Shown piece after piece: positions 8,763-16,654 of a stretch of 34,684 nucleotides of DNA. The DNA lies in contig JAJYLL010000050.1 of assembly GCA_021787735.1 (NCBI GenBank), positions 1-34,684 of the forward strand, written 5' to 3'. A program made the translations under genes and the position numbers. The notes under the pieces were generated by a model. The model was given only the letters and a program-made list of their open reading frames with translations. It was not told the DNA's origin and ran no database searches. The first letter of the stretch is position 1. Every line of letters begins with the position of its first letter. The stretch comes from Acidobacteriota bacterium (lineage in GTDB: Bacteria; Acidobacteriota; Terriglobia; UBA7540).

Positions 8763-9427
8763 GCAGCGAAGGAGCCCGTCAGGACCGCAATCTTGCCCGC
8801 TGGTGCGGAGACGCCGTTCGTGTCAGGCACCTTCGAAGAAGGCTTCCGCGGGCCTTTGATCAGAAGCATCAGGAGGCTGATCAGGAAAAAGATCAGCAGG
8901 ATAAAGAGCAGGGTACGGGCGACCTTGCCACTTTCACCTTCAATAAAAGGGCATTCTGCATTCGGAGTTCTTCGCCGGGCCAAGTACCAGGGGAAAATAA
9001 CAATCCACAGCAGCAACGAGCCGAGACTCCACCGGAGCGGCTTGGGGATGTTGTGCTGACGAGCATCCCGCAACACCCACAACGACGAAAGAACCACCAC
9101 CGCGCCGAGTACAAACCGCCCCTTTTCGGGCCCCAGCAAGCTTTCAGTGAACACCCCAACTACCAACCATATCCCGAGAGTAGCGAAAAAGATGCCCCAC
9201 GAAAATCGAGCGTACTCAGGCGCTGGTGGCGGGGGAACCACCGGCTCGACAACGGGCACAACCACTTCCGCCGGACGCACAATGTCTTTCGGGTCAATGG
9301 CGCCTTTACAGGAAGGGCATACTCTGACCGAAGGGGCCAGCATCTGGCCGCAATGAGGACACGCAAAGGGCTCCTCCGGAAATGCGGCTGAGGGGTGCGG
9401 AAAAGTTTCTTCGGAAAAATCAGCCAT
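8720..9427 (-). CDS. Zinc-ribbon membrane protein of unknown function
   Basis: A 235-residue protein, start ATG 9427 with AAGG about seven bases upstream. Residues 23-40 are a zinc ribbon with two CxxC pairs (ACPHCGQ at C23/C26, VCPSCKG at C37/C40). A Pro/Val-rich linker follows, then about four hydrophobic helices (near 72-92, 98-116, 128-148 and 168-192). The C-terminal tail is polar. Zinc-ribbon plus transmembrane proteins of this type are common in Acidobacteriota and other soil bacteria but have no general function. The gene is convergent with galK and its last 43 bases overlap the galK end. I do not recognise a named family. Confidence 0.75.
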   Translation of the reverse strand: MADFSEETFPHPSAAFPEEPFACPHCGQMLAPSVRVCPSCKGAIDPKDIVRPAEVVVPVVEPVVPPPPAPEYARFSWGIFFATLGIWLVVGVFTESLLGPEKGRFVLGAVVVLSSLWVLRDARQHNIPKPLRWSLGSLLLWIVIFPWYLARRRTPNAECPFIEGESGKVARTLLFILLIFFLISLLMLLIKGPRKPSSKVPDTNGVSAPAGKIAVLTGSFAAQSATRAPLEASQT

Positions 9428-9466
9428 CGCAGGCCTTTTCTTTCTTCGTTATGTCAAAAACTCGGT

Positions 9467-11500
9467 TCATGGCGTCGAATTCCATCCCTGGTGCTCATTC
9501 CAGTCTAACACCTGACGATAGATAATTTTGCGCGGAAGCGTGTTGAAGTCTCGAAGATGCCCTTGCGCGCGGTTGCCACCCTGCGATTGATAGTACCAGC
9601 CCGCCTCTTGGTGGAGCGCCATCACCTCGCCAGAGACAAACAGCACGTGTTCTGAATAATGATAGGGAGTCCAAGGAATCGTCTTCGGGTTGTAAATCCT
9701 ATCGACATAGAGCTTAATGCTCTGCGTTGAAAGTTCCTTCGCGCGGACCATCTCCTGCAGCGCTCTCACCACAAAATAGTTGTTCACAATATGGTCAATG
9801 TGCCCTTCGGATGGCGGATGAGCCGTCACAACCACTTCCGGGTGAAATTCCTTTAGCAGTCTTTTCACAGCTGCAACGACAGAATCGCGCGCGAAGGGAA
9901 GGTTGGGCTCGAAAACACTCGGATAGGGCGTGTGATCAGAAGCTAACAGGACCGACAGGTAGGGATGGGCAGGGTTTGGATGGTGGTACCAGATTTCGCC
10001 AGATCCACCATCGGGCAGTCCCAGAAAGTAGATATCGTCTTTCGGCACGCCCATGTGGCCCAGGACCGCACGGGTTTCATCCATGCGCAATGTGCCGAAA
10101 TTCAACGCCTCAGCTGGGTTGCACGAATGCTCGTAATAAAGATCGCAAGATCCCGCATCGCCGCCGGTAAAGTAAACAAAATGGATTGGGATGTGGTTCT
10201 CAATGGCCGCCCGGATCAATCCGGCCCAGCCGCCCTCGTCGTCCTCGTGCGCGCAGAAAATCATGATCGATTTGGGCAGTGGATTCACTCCCAGTTCAAG
10301 ATTGTTTTCCGCCACCGTATTTCCACTGGCATCACTGAGGACGACTTCTGCACGGTAAAGGCCGGCCGGGCCCGCGGGAAGAGCAAACGTTACCGACTCA
10401 TTCGCAGGAGTCGCACCCGGCGAAATTTCCCACCGGCTGGCGACAAGCTTTTTTTCAATGGGTTTTCCGTCCGGATCCAGCAACAGGGCATCAGCGGTAA
10501 TCTGCTTCCAGGCAACCGTGCCGGGATTCGTGATCGAAAAATGAATGGCCGCATTCTGTCCCGGCATGTACATGGTGTGGCTGCTGTCGAAATGGATCAC
10601 TCCACCATCAAGGCCCGGAGGATAGAAGTGCCGGTAGTCCTTGGTATCGACATCGCTCAGTTCAGGATAGGTGTACTGCAAAGGATAAGGCTCGGGCGAA
10701 GTCACGCCGGGCGGACGGATCAGCACCAGTTTGCTGAAAACAATATCCAGAACGTTCTTCCGGTCGCGGTCCCACACCACTACGCCGTATTGATGAATGG
10801 ACGGTTGGCTGACCTTTCCGGCTACTGCTGCGTCGCTGGAGTGGATGGTCTGTTTCGCGCCCGGTGCAAGGTCAAGGTTCTTCCTCAAAGTCACGATGCT
10901 CGCAGCCGCCTGTTGCGCAGGACCGGCGATCCAAGGCCAGTAGCGTTTTGAAAACTCAACCTGAAGACCGTCGAGAGGCTGGTCCGTCAGGTTTTTAACG
11001 GCGATATCGCATTCGACATGATCGCCCGTTACGTAGAAAGTCTTTCCCAGGCTGATGCGCTCAATCTTGACCAGCTTGCGATGAACGGCGAACGAGCCGG
11101 CGTCGCGGGCCTTGACCAGAATCTCTCCGGAGATCCGATCATAGCCGAGCAGGTCAATCTCGTAACGCCCGGTGCGAGCCTCCCCGGGAATTTTCCAAAG
11201 AAGCGAATATGAACTCGTGGCCGAACCTGATGGACACGTCCAAACTTGCGAGGCCGGAGTCGTGTACACCGCGTGGGAGTCGCCAGCGTAGCGGACCGTG
11301 GCTGAAAAAACCATGTTGCCGGTCAGCGATGCACCGGGAGCCTGAACCAGCCGCATCAGGACTTCCGAGCCAACATTGTAAGTGGTCCTGTTGGTGACAG
11401 CCAAAACGCTGCTCTGCCCATGCGCCAGTGACGGCAGCAACAGGATTGCTGCCACGAGCGCGAGCTTTGTGCGAATGGATTCTCGCATGTGGTTCGGCAA
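9467..11500 (-). CDS. Secreted PIG-L (LmbE-like) deacetylase with N-terminal beta-sandwich region
   Basis: A protein of about 677 residues. A signal peptide (MRESIRTKLALVAAILLLPS then LAHGQ) precedes roughly 350 residues of beta-rich, Ig/CARDB-like sequence with no clear motif. The C-terminal ~250 residues are a PIG-L/LmbE N-deacetylase: MIFCAHEDDEGGWAG corresponds to the usual AHPDDE metal motif with the proline replaced by glutamate, and AHPPSEGHIDH carries the distal histidines. Family members remove N-acetyl groups from sugar conjugates. The best Shine-Dalgarno (GGAGG, 11509-11513) is five to eight bases before TTG codons at 11503 and 11500 but 20 bases from ATG 11488, so a TTG start is likely; ATG 11488 is the alternative. 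The substrate is unknown; export suggests an envelope or dietary polysaccharide. Confidence 0.82.
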   Translation of the reverse strand: MPNHMRESIRTKLALVAAILLLPSLAHGQSSVLAVTNRTTYNVGSEVLMRLVQAPGASLTGNMVFSATVRYAGDSHAVYTTPASQVWTCPSGSATSSYSLLWKIPGEARTGRYEIDLLGYDRISGEILVKARDAGSFAVHRKLVKIERISLGKTFYVTGDHVECDIAVKNLTDQPLDGLQVEFSKRYWPWIAGPAQQAAASIVTLRKNLDLAPGAKQTIHSSDAAVAGKVSQPSIHQYGVVVWDRDRKNVLDIVFSKLVLIRPPGVTSPEPYPLQYTYPELSDVDTKDYRHFYPPGLDGGVIHFDSSHTMYMPGQNAAIHFSITNPGTVAWKQITADALLLDPDGKPIEKKLVASRWEISPGATPANESVTFALPAGPAGLYRAEVVLSDASGNTVAENNLELGVNPLPKSIMIFCAHEDDEGGWAGLIRAAIENHIPIHFVYFTGGDAGSCDLYYEHSCNPAEALNFGTLRMDETRAVLGHMGVPKDDIYFLGLPDGGSGEIWYHHPNPAHPYLSVLLASDHTPYPSVFEPNLPFARDSVVAAVKRLLKEFHPEVVVTAHPPSEGHIDHIVNNYFVVRALQEMVRAKELSTQSIKLYVDRIYNPKTIPWTPYHYSEHVLFVSGEVMALHQEAGWYYQSQGGNRAQGHLRDFNTLPRKIIYRQVLDWNEHQGWNSTP

Positions 11501-11503
11501 CAA

Positions 11504-11797
11504 GACTCCCTCCACTTCCCGCATGGACGGTGAACGACTGCCCTGCAAAACGTCGCAGAACACCATGCCGCCCCCAACCGTGGTTTTCTCGCAAAGACTT
11601 TAATCTAACATGAAGCAGAACTTGCCGTGTGGGAGACCTCAACGAACGGGCATGGGCGCCGGGTGTAGCGGCATCTTCGCAGCGCCGAATTGCCGACCGC
11701 CCCACGGGCTCCTGGTGGCATGAATCCTACATTGTGCTTGCCAGACCGCAACACAGTGCGTCTGCCACATTTTGCGCACCGTGACATTGGCTTGCCG
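11504..11797. other. Intergenic region between NCS1 permease and PIG-L genes
   Basis: About 290 bases between two minus-strand genes. It should hold the end of the permease transcript and the promoter of the deacetylase gene. I found no convincing -35/-10 pair, terminator hairpin with T-run, RNA gene or homologous reading frame here; a 60-codon minus-strand frame (11605-11787) looks random. Confidence 0.5.
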
Positions 11798-13135
11798 CTA
11801 CGCTTCCGCGCCGGATTTCAATTCTGTCTGAGGAATCAGTTCAGGCAAAACGCCGGTCTTGGCCAGAACGAAATAGACCACAAACCCCACAATGAAGGAG
11901 AAAAGAACCGCAGGCCGGTCGGCGTTGACCCAGCTTGCTGGCAGCCCGGGAATGACATTGGGGACGCCTACCACAAAACCAACCGCCCACGCCACATATC
12001 CGGCCCAGTTGATCCCCTTGCGCGGGCCTGACCATCTTTTCCCGGCCAGCAAATAATCAGCAGCCATGGCGCCGCAAATTGGGCCGAAGGAAGCTCCAAC
12101 GATCGTGAAAAATCCGATCAGGTTTTGCGCAACTCCCGTGATGGCCAGAATGGCTCCAACCGTCACGCCAACCAGGGTGGAAACGGAACGTGGGATCTTC
12201 GGCAGCATCGTTCCAAAGCTGTTGCCGGCGATAAAGGTGCAGAAGGTGGTTGGAACCATGGAGGCCGCTGCAAACAGAAAGAACATGACAGGAGCAAGCG
12301 CACCAACGCTCTTGATAGTCCCGGCAAAAGTAAAGTCTGAAGCAGCGCCCAGCTTGCCCAGGTGACCGGCCACCGCAAGCACCGGCAGACCGCCTGCTAC
12401 CAGGATCGCAAGAGTGATGCCCGTCAGGCCGCCCCAAACCACGTCACTACGGTTTCGGTTATTGAGTCCGAAGTCCGCGCCCGCCGCGCCGGCGGTCGCA
12501 AAGAACCCGATGACGATCGCAAGCATCGTCAGGAACCCTCCCCAGGCATCGCTTTGCGGCGGACGATAGCTGGCTACACCATCCATATTGGCCCAGAAAA
12601 CAATGACAATCATGACTAGCGGGACCCAGTTCAGAAATTGGGCGATGCGGGCCATGTATGAAATCCCTTTAATGGCCACCCAAGCCAATCCATAAGCCCA
12701 CACCAGCGCAATTGCAACAAACAGGCCCTTCGAGTGGCTGCCAAGCCCTTCCATGATGTAGTCCACTGCAAAGTAAGTCGCTACTGCGAACCATCCGATC
12801 TGGAGAAAACCCATCAACAATCCAGGCATCAAGTAGCCACCCTTCACGCCGAAGGTGGACGTCCCGACAATGTAAAGTGGGCGTCCGGTCTGCATCCCCA
12901 GCATGGCGGGCACGTAGTAGAAAAGACCAAAGCAGATCAGGCCGGCAACAGACAACCCAAGGAGGCACACAGCAGGACTTGCCTGGCTCAGTGTCGGCGC
13001 TGAAAGCCCCAGATAGAACGCGACCCACAGGAAAATCCCGGCGTAGGAAGGGAAGGTGCTCTTGTACCAGGGAACCCGTTTGCTTGCAGGATTGGGAACT
13101 GACGATGCAACGTAATTTGGAAGCTCGGCGGCCAT
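11798..13135 (-). CDS. NCS1-family cytosine/purine-type permease
   Basis: A 445-residue integral membrane protein with about 12 hydrophobic segments, starting MAAELPNYVASSVPNPASKR. The N-terminal WYKSTFPSYAGIFLWVAF and the GTSTFGVKGGYLMPGLLMG segment resemble cytosine permeases (CodB-like) of the nucleobase:cation symporter-1 family. The ATG at 13135 is chosen because an AGGGGG ribosome-binding site lies just upstream and the candidate promoter and palindrome at 13178-13209 overlap the longer frame that would start at 13180. It is monocistronic as far as can be seen. The real substrate (cytosine, another purine or pyrimidine, hydantoin) cannot be determined from the sequence. Confidence 0.85.
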   Translation of the reverse strand: MAAELPNYVASSVPNPASKRVPWYKSTFPSYAGIFLWVAFYLGLSAPTLSQASPAVCLLGLSVAGLICFGLFYYVPAMLGMQTGRPLYIVGTSTFGVKGGYLMPGLLMGFLQIGWFAVATYFAVDYIMEGLGSHSKGLFVAIALVWAYGLAWVAIKGISYMARIAQFLNWVPLVMIVIVFWANMDGVASYRPPQSDAWGGFLTMLAIVIGFFATAGAAGADFGLNNRNRSDVVWGGLTGITLAILVAGGLPVLAVAGHLGKLGAASDFTFAGTIKSVGALAPVMFFLFAAASMVPTTFCTFIAGNSFGTMLPKIPRSVSTLVGVTVGAILAITGVAQNLIGFFTIVGASFGPICGAMAADYLLAGKRWSGPRKGINWAGYVAWAVGFVVGVPNVIPGLPASWVNADRPAVLFSFIVGFVVYFVLAKTGVLPELIPQTELKSGAEA

Positions 13136-13177
13136 TTTACCCCCTATTGAACACATGCCTTGGAGTCGGGTCGGGGA

Positions 13178-13193
13178 CAAAGAATATTCTTTG
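13178..13193 (-). promoter_or_regulatory. 16-bp perfect palindrome upstream of the NCS1 permease
   Basis: CAAAGAATATTCTTTG reads the same on both strands over 16 bases and covers the candidate -10 element of the permease promoter. A regulator binding here would block transcription. No regulator gene lies next to it, so the binding protein is unknown. Confidence 0.55.
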
Positions 13194-13209
13194 ACGGGTC
13201 TTTATGCAA
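13181..13209 (-). promoter_or_regulatory. Candidate promoter of the NCS1 permease gene
   Basis: On the minus strand, TTGCAT (13209-13204, 4 of 6) and TATTCT (13186-13181, 4 of 6) are separated by exactly 17 bases. Transcription would begin near 13174, giving a leader of about 40 bases before ATG 13135. Confidence 0.45.
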
Positions 13210-13306
13210 GTTCAAAAGTAAAAAAATCAGGTGGGACACAGAACAGGGTGGACAACCTCGACAATACCCGGACTTGAAGAATCGCGAATGGTCGCAACAG
13301 ATAGCT

Positions 13307-14032
13307 TCAGGCAAACAACTGGTAGCCGGGGTTTGGCGGGAACAGGTCGGCCATCAAGGTCATGCGTTTGCGCAAGACGGGAACCGGCAGATGCTCAGTC
13401 CCAACCCGGATCTGGACGTCGTGCCATAGCCCGTGCATGTATTCGGCACAAGTCCCCGTGAAGGAAACGTCGCGATATTTCAGGAATTGCAGGCCGGATC
13501 GTGACCATCGCCCGCGTTTGCGGAGCACTTGCTTGGTTTCGTAGGCTTCCTCATCAATTTCACCCTCGAATACCATATCCAGTTCTTCCTGAAGCAAAGA
13601 TGTGTAGCGCTCCAGTTCATCGGGTGTCAGGCGAGCGCGAAGCAGCTCCGCCACGCTGGCCAGAAACTCCCATCCTGTGTCATGCGCGTCAAGGTCCCGG
13701 CAGGAAACCAGCAGGTCAATTCTGCCCTTATTTTCCAGCCAGACAACAGAATGCTTTTCTCCCTCCGGATTGGAGAATGAAACCATGTCACCGGTCGGGA
13801 AGCAGGCTATAAAGGGAACCAGAAGAATCCTGAGTTTTCCAAGTCGGCGGGCGATTGTCTGAGGCACGGCCCGGGCAGGTTCACGAACCATCGTGCGTTC
13901 TTCCGAAGGGCTAAGCGCAACTGCGGAGTGCATGTCCCAGTCATTCGCAACCCGGGAGAGCGGCACAAATATCTGCTGGACATATTCACGAACCGGAACA
14001 CTCTTGATCACAGAAGCCTGCGGACCGCTCAA
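13307..14032 (-). CDS. Hypothetical protein, unrecognised
   Basis: A 241-residue soluble protein with no signal peptide or membrane helix. The start is TTG 14032 with GAGGG four bases upstream. It is rich in charged residues; the C-terminal half has ERYTSLLQEELDMVFEGEID and GLQFLKYRDVSFTGTCAEYM, with no catalytic or metal-binding pattern I recognise. Codon use looks like that of its neighbours, and the frame is much longer than the random minus-strand frames around it, so it is probably real. It stands alone between the NCS1 permease (same strand) and purF (divergent). I propose no function. Confidence 0.6.
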   Translation of the reverse strand: MSGPQASVIKSVPVREYVQQIFVPLSRVANDWDMHSAVALSPSEERTMVREPARAVPQTIARRLGKLRILLVPFIACFPTGDMVSFSNPEGEKHSVVWLENKGRIDLLVSCRDLDAHDTGWEFLASVAELLRARLTPDELERYTSLLQEELDMVFEGEIDEEAYETKQVLRKRGRWSRSGLQFLKYRDVSFTGTCAEYMHGLWHDVQIRVGTEHLPVPVLRKRMTLMADLFPPNPGYQLFA

Positions 14033-14358
14033 TGGACCCTCGCATACCCAATCTCAACCCTATTGTGGAGGATAAGCTCTCCCAGTGTCCAGCAATCAAC
14101 ATCAGCATGAAACCCGTCGCCCACCGGTGACATTTGGACACCTGAGGCCAGCGCAGGGCGTCGTCCAGAAAAGAGTTGCGTTGGGCATGGAGCCGGGGCA
14201 AAATGAGAACGTAAGGACTCTGATAGCCTGTGGGACACGCCTCCCGACAGCACAACGCTTTGCGGACTCCGGCAAAAGATTCAAAACAGAGGCGTAACCC
14301 GATTGAGGCGGGGCCGCGGATAACAGCTTTGCAACTAACCCCTGAGAAATTCCCAGTA
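14033..14358. other. Divergent intergenic region upstream of purF
   Basis: About 325 bases between the unknown minus-strand gene and the preferred purF start. It must hold promoters in both directions. I found no strong -35/-10 pair, no purine riboswitch-like structure and no RNA gene. The purF frame stays open back to GTG 14230, but that extra sequence (Arg- and Gln-rich) does not look like PurF. Confidence 0.45.
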
Positions 14359-15759
14359 TTGTCACTTCCTGACGACAGGTTTCACGACCATTGCGGCGTG
14401 TTTGCCGTCTATGGACATCCTGAAGCTGCCAAGCTGACCTACCTGGGCCTTTACGCGCTCCAACACCGCGGACAGGAAAGCGCAGGCATGGCGGTGACCG
14501 ACGGCCATCGCCTGATTGGCCACAAGAGCATGGGGCACGTGGCGGAGGTTTTTAACGAAAGGGTCCTGCAAGACCTGCCCGGGCATGCCGCCATCGGGCA
14601 CACCCGTTATTCGACAGCAGGCGACACCAACTTGAAAAATGCGCAGCCTCTGACCGTCAGTTGCCAGAAGGGGCAGGTAGCTCTCGCCCACAACGGGAAC
14701 CTGGTAAATGCAACCAGCATCCGGCGTGAACTGGAAGGGCGCGGCGACATCTTTCAAACCACCAGCGACACGGAAGTAATCCTGCACTATTTTGCGCGTT
14801 CGAAGCACAGCGGAATTCCGGAATCTCTTGCCGAGGCGCTTGACCGCGTCTCGGGCGCTTACTCACTGGTCATGCTTTTCAAGGACGCTGTTTATGCCAT
14901 TCGCGATCCGCGAGGCTTTCGACCGCTGAGCCTGGGCCAGTTGAACGGCGCTTACGTTGTCGCCTCAGAAACCTGCGCGTTTGACATCATCAGCGCCACC
15001 TATATTCGCGAAGTCGAGCCGGGAGAGATGGTGATACTGGACAAGCGCGGCGTCACATCTCTTCGCTTTTCACCGCCCGCCAAGCCGGCGCAATGCATTT
15101 TTGAGCACGTTTATTTTTCACGGCCTGACAGCATTGTGTTTGGCCGCTCGGTACAAAGCAGCCGGGAAATGCTGGGCCGGCGCCTCGCGCAGGAACATCC
15201 CGCGGAGGCAGACATGGTGGTTCCCGTTCCCGACTCGGGAGTTGCCGCAGCCATCGGGTATTCGCAGGAATCAGGCATTCCGTTGAAGTTCGGGCTTATT
15301 CGCAACCATTACATCGGCCGCACGTTCATTGAGCCCACTCAAGCCATTCGCGACTTCGGAGTCAAGCTCAAGCTCAACCCTGTGCGCAGCCTGCTGGAGG
15401 GCAAACGCGTCGTGCTGGTAGACGATTCCATCATCCGCGGCACCACCAGCCGGAAAATTGTGCGCCTGGTGCGAGAGGCCGGAGCGTGTGAAGTCCACTT
15501 TCGGATCAGTTGTCCGCCTACGGTTTCGCCCTGTTATTACGGGGTCGACACGCCAACAAAAAAAGAACTGATTGCATCCAACCACAGTGTGGAAGAGATC
15601 CGCGAATACGTGGGCGCCGACTCGCTCGGCTACCTTTCAATGGAAGGCCTCCGTGATGCGGTCGGGAACGACAAGGAAAGTTACTGTCTGGCCTGTTATA
15701 CGGCCAGCTATCCCACAGCCATCCAGGAGCCGCTGATCGCCTTGCGAAACCGGGACTAA
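14359..15759 (+). CDS. purF: Amidophosphoribosyltransferase (glutamine PRPP amidotransferase)
   Basis: First enzyme of de novo purine synthesis: it transfers the amide nitrogen of glutamine to PRPP. The N-terminal Ntn glutaminase domain begins CGVFAVYGHPEAAKLTYLG; the catalytic cysteine must be freed by removing a propeptide. With TTG 14359 as start the propeptide (MSLPDDRFHDH) is 11 residues, as in Bacillus subtilis PurF; GTG 14230 is the long alternative. The PRPP-binding loop is VVLVDDSIIRGTTSRKIV. Cysteines in AQCIFEHVYFSRPDS, SPCYYGVDTP and SYCLACY match the four [4Fe-4S] ligands of the Bacillus-type enzyme. First gene of the purF-lepB-purM-purN-tyrS run. The product is secure, the start less so. 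Confidence 0.93.
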   Translation: MSLPDDRFHDHCGVFAVYGHPEAAKLTYLGLYALQHRGQESAGMAVTDGHRLIGHKSMGHVAEVFNERVLQDLPGHAAIGHTRYSTAGDTNLKNAQPLTVSCQKGQVALAHNGNLVNATSIRRELEGRGDIFQTTSDTEVILHYFARSKHSGIPESLAEALDRVSGAYSLVMLFKDAVYAIRDPRGFRPLSLGQLNGAYVVASETCAFDIISATYIREVEPGEMVILDKRGVTSLRFSPPAKPAQCIFEHVYFSRPDSIVFGRSVQSSREMLGRRLAQEHPAEADMVVPVPDSGVAAAIGYSQESGIPLKFGLIRNHYIGRTFIEPTQAIRDFGVKLKLNPVRSLLEGKRVVLVDDSIIRGTTSRKIVRLVREAGACEVHFRISCPPTVSPCYYGVDTPTKKELIASNHSVEEIREYVGADSLGYLSMEGLRDAVGNDKESYCLACYTASYPTAIQEPLIALRNRD

Positions 15760-15764
15760 CGTTT

Positions 15765-16595
15765 ATGGAACCTTCCGAGAACCTACAAACCGAGGAACCG
15801 CAGCGGGATTCCACCGAGCAGGCAGCGCCTCGTCGCGAGCGCAATTCCCGGCATGACGGACTTTGGGAAACGGTCCGGTCTCTGCTGATCGTGCTGATCG
15901 GAGTATTCTGTATCCGGACGTTTGTGGCGGAAGCGACCGTGATCCCGACGGGTTCAATGGAAAACACCATCCTGATCGGCGACCACGTTTTCCTGAACAA
16001 ATTGCTTTACGGACCTCAACTGCCCTACACCGATGTGCGCTTCCCGCGCATTGCGCCTATTCACCGTGGAGACATTGTGGCGTTTCATTATCCGGTGAAT
16101 CCTTCACAAATGTTCGTGAAGCGGGTGATTGGCGTCGGCGGCGACACGATTCGAATAGTTGACAAGAAGGTTTACGTTAACGGCCAGGAACTCGTTGAGC
16201 CTTATGCCCGTTTCATGTCTTCTGCCATCATCCCTCTTCGCGACAATTTCCCGCCGCCAGTACGGGAGATCAGTGAATTGCCGGCAGCCTGGGGTCTGGA
16301 TCCCAACTGGGCCCGCGAAATGCCTCATTTCATCCATAATGACAGCCTGCTGGTTCCCAAGGGGTGTCTGTTCGTGATGGGCGACAACCGGGACGACTCG
16401 CTGGATAGCCGCTTCTGGGGCTTTGTGCCGGTGCAGAATGTTGTGGGAGAACCGTTGTTTGTTTACTGGTCATACAACGCCCCGTCAAGAGAATGGCTGG
16501 ACGACAGCCTGCGGGACCGTCTAAGATTCGACGCTTCCATCTTTTGGAACTTTTTTACCAGAACGCGCTGGTCCAGAATGGGCAAGGTCTTTTGA
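15765..16595 (+). CDS. lepB: Signal peptidase I
   Basis: A 276-residue inner-membrane serine protease that removes signal peptides from exported proteins. After a charged cytoplasmic tail of about 30 residues there is one transmembrane helix (about 36-52). The catalytic Ser64 lies in PTGSMENTIL and the general base Lys119 in FVKRVIGVGGDTI. Box E is VMGDNRDDSLDSRFWGFVP. The gene starts only five bases after purF and is followed by purM, so it is embedded in a purine operon; metabolically the two have nothing obvious in common. The active-site set is complete, so the protein should be functional. Confidence 0.95.
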   Translation: MEPSENLQTEEPQRDSTEQAAPRRERNSRHDGLWETVRSLLIVLIGVFCIRTFVAEATVIPTGSMENTILIGDHVFLNKLLYGPQLPYTDVRFPRIAPIHRGDIVAFHYPVNPSQMFVKRVIGVGGDTIRIVDKKVYVNGQELVEPYARFMSSAIIPLRDNFPPPVREISELPAAWGLDPNWAREMPHFIHNDSLLVPKGCLFVMGDNRDDSLDSRFWGFVPVQNVVGEPLFVYWSYNAPSREWLDDSLRDRLRFDASIFWNFFTRTRWSRMGKVF

Positions 16596-16654
16596 CGCGT
16601 TCCGTCCTTCTGAATTTCTTTTTGTGATTCCGCCAGAGGAGTCCTCGACAACTT

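Noticed and set aside
9965..10951. 328-codon plus-strand frame opposite the PIG-L gene
   Set aside because: Arg/Gln-rich shadow with no motif; the minus-strand frame has a signal peptide and catalytic motifs.
11605..11787. 60-codon minus-strand frame with CAKCGRR that could suggest a zinc ribbon
   Set aside because: Single CxxC only, Arg-rich random composition, no upstream ribosome-binding site.
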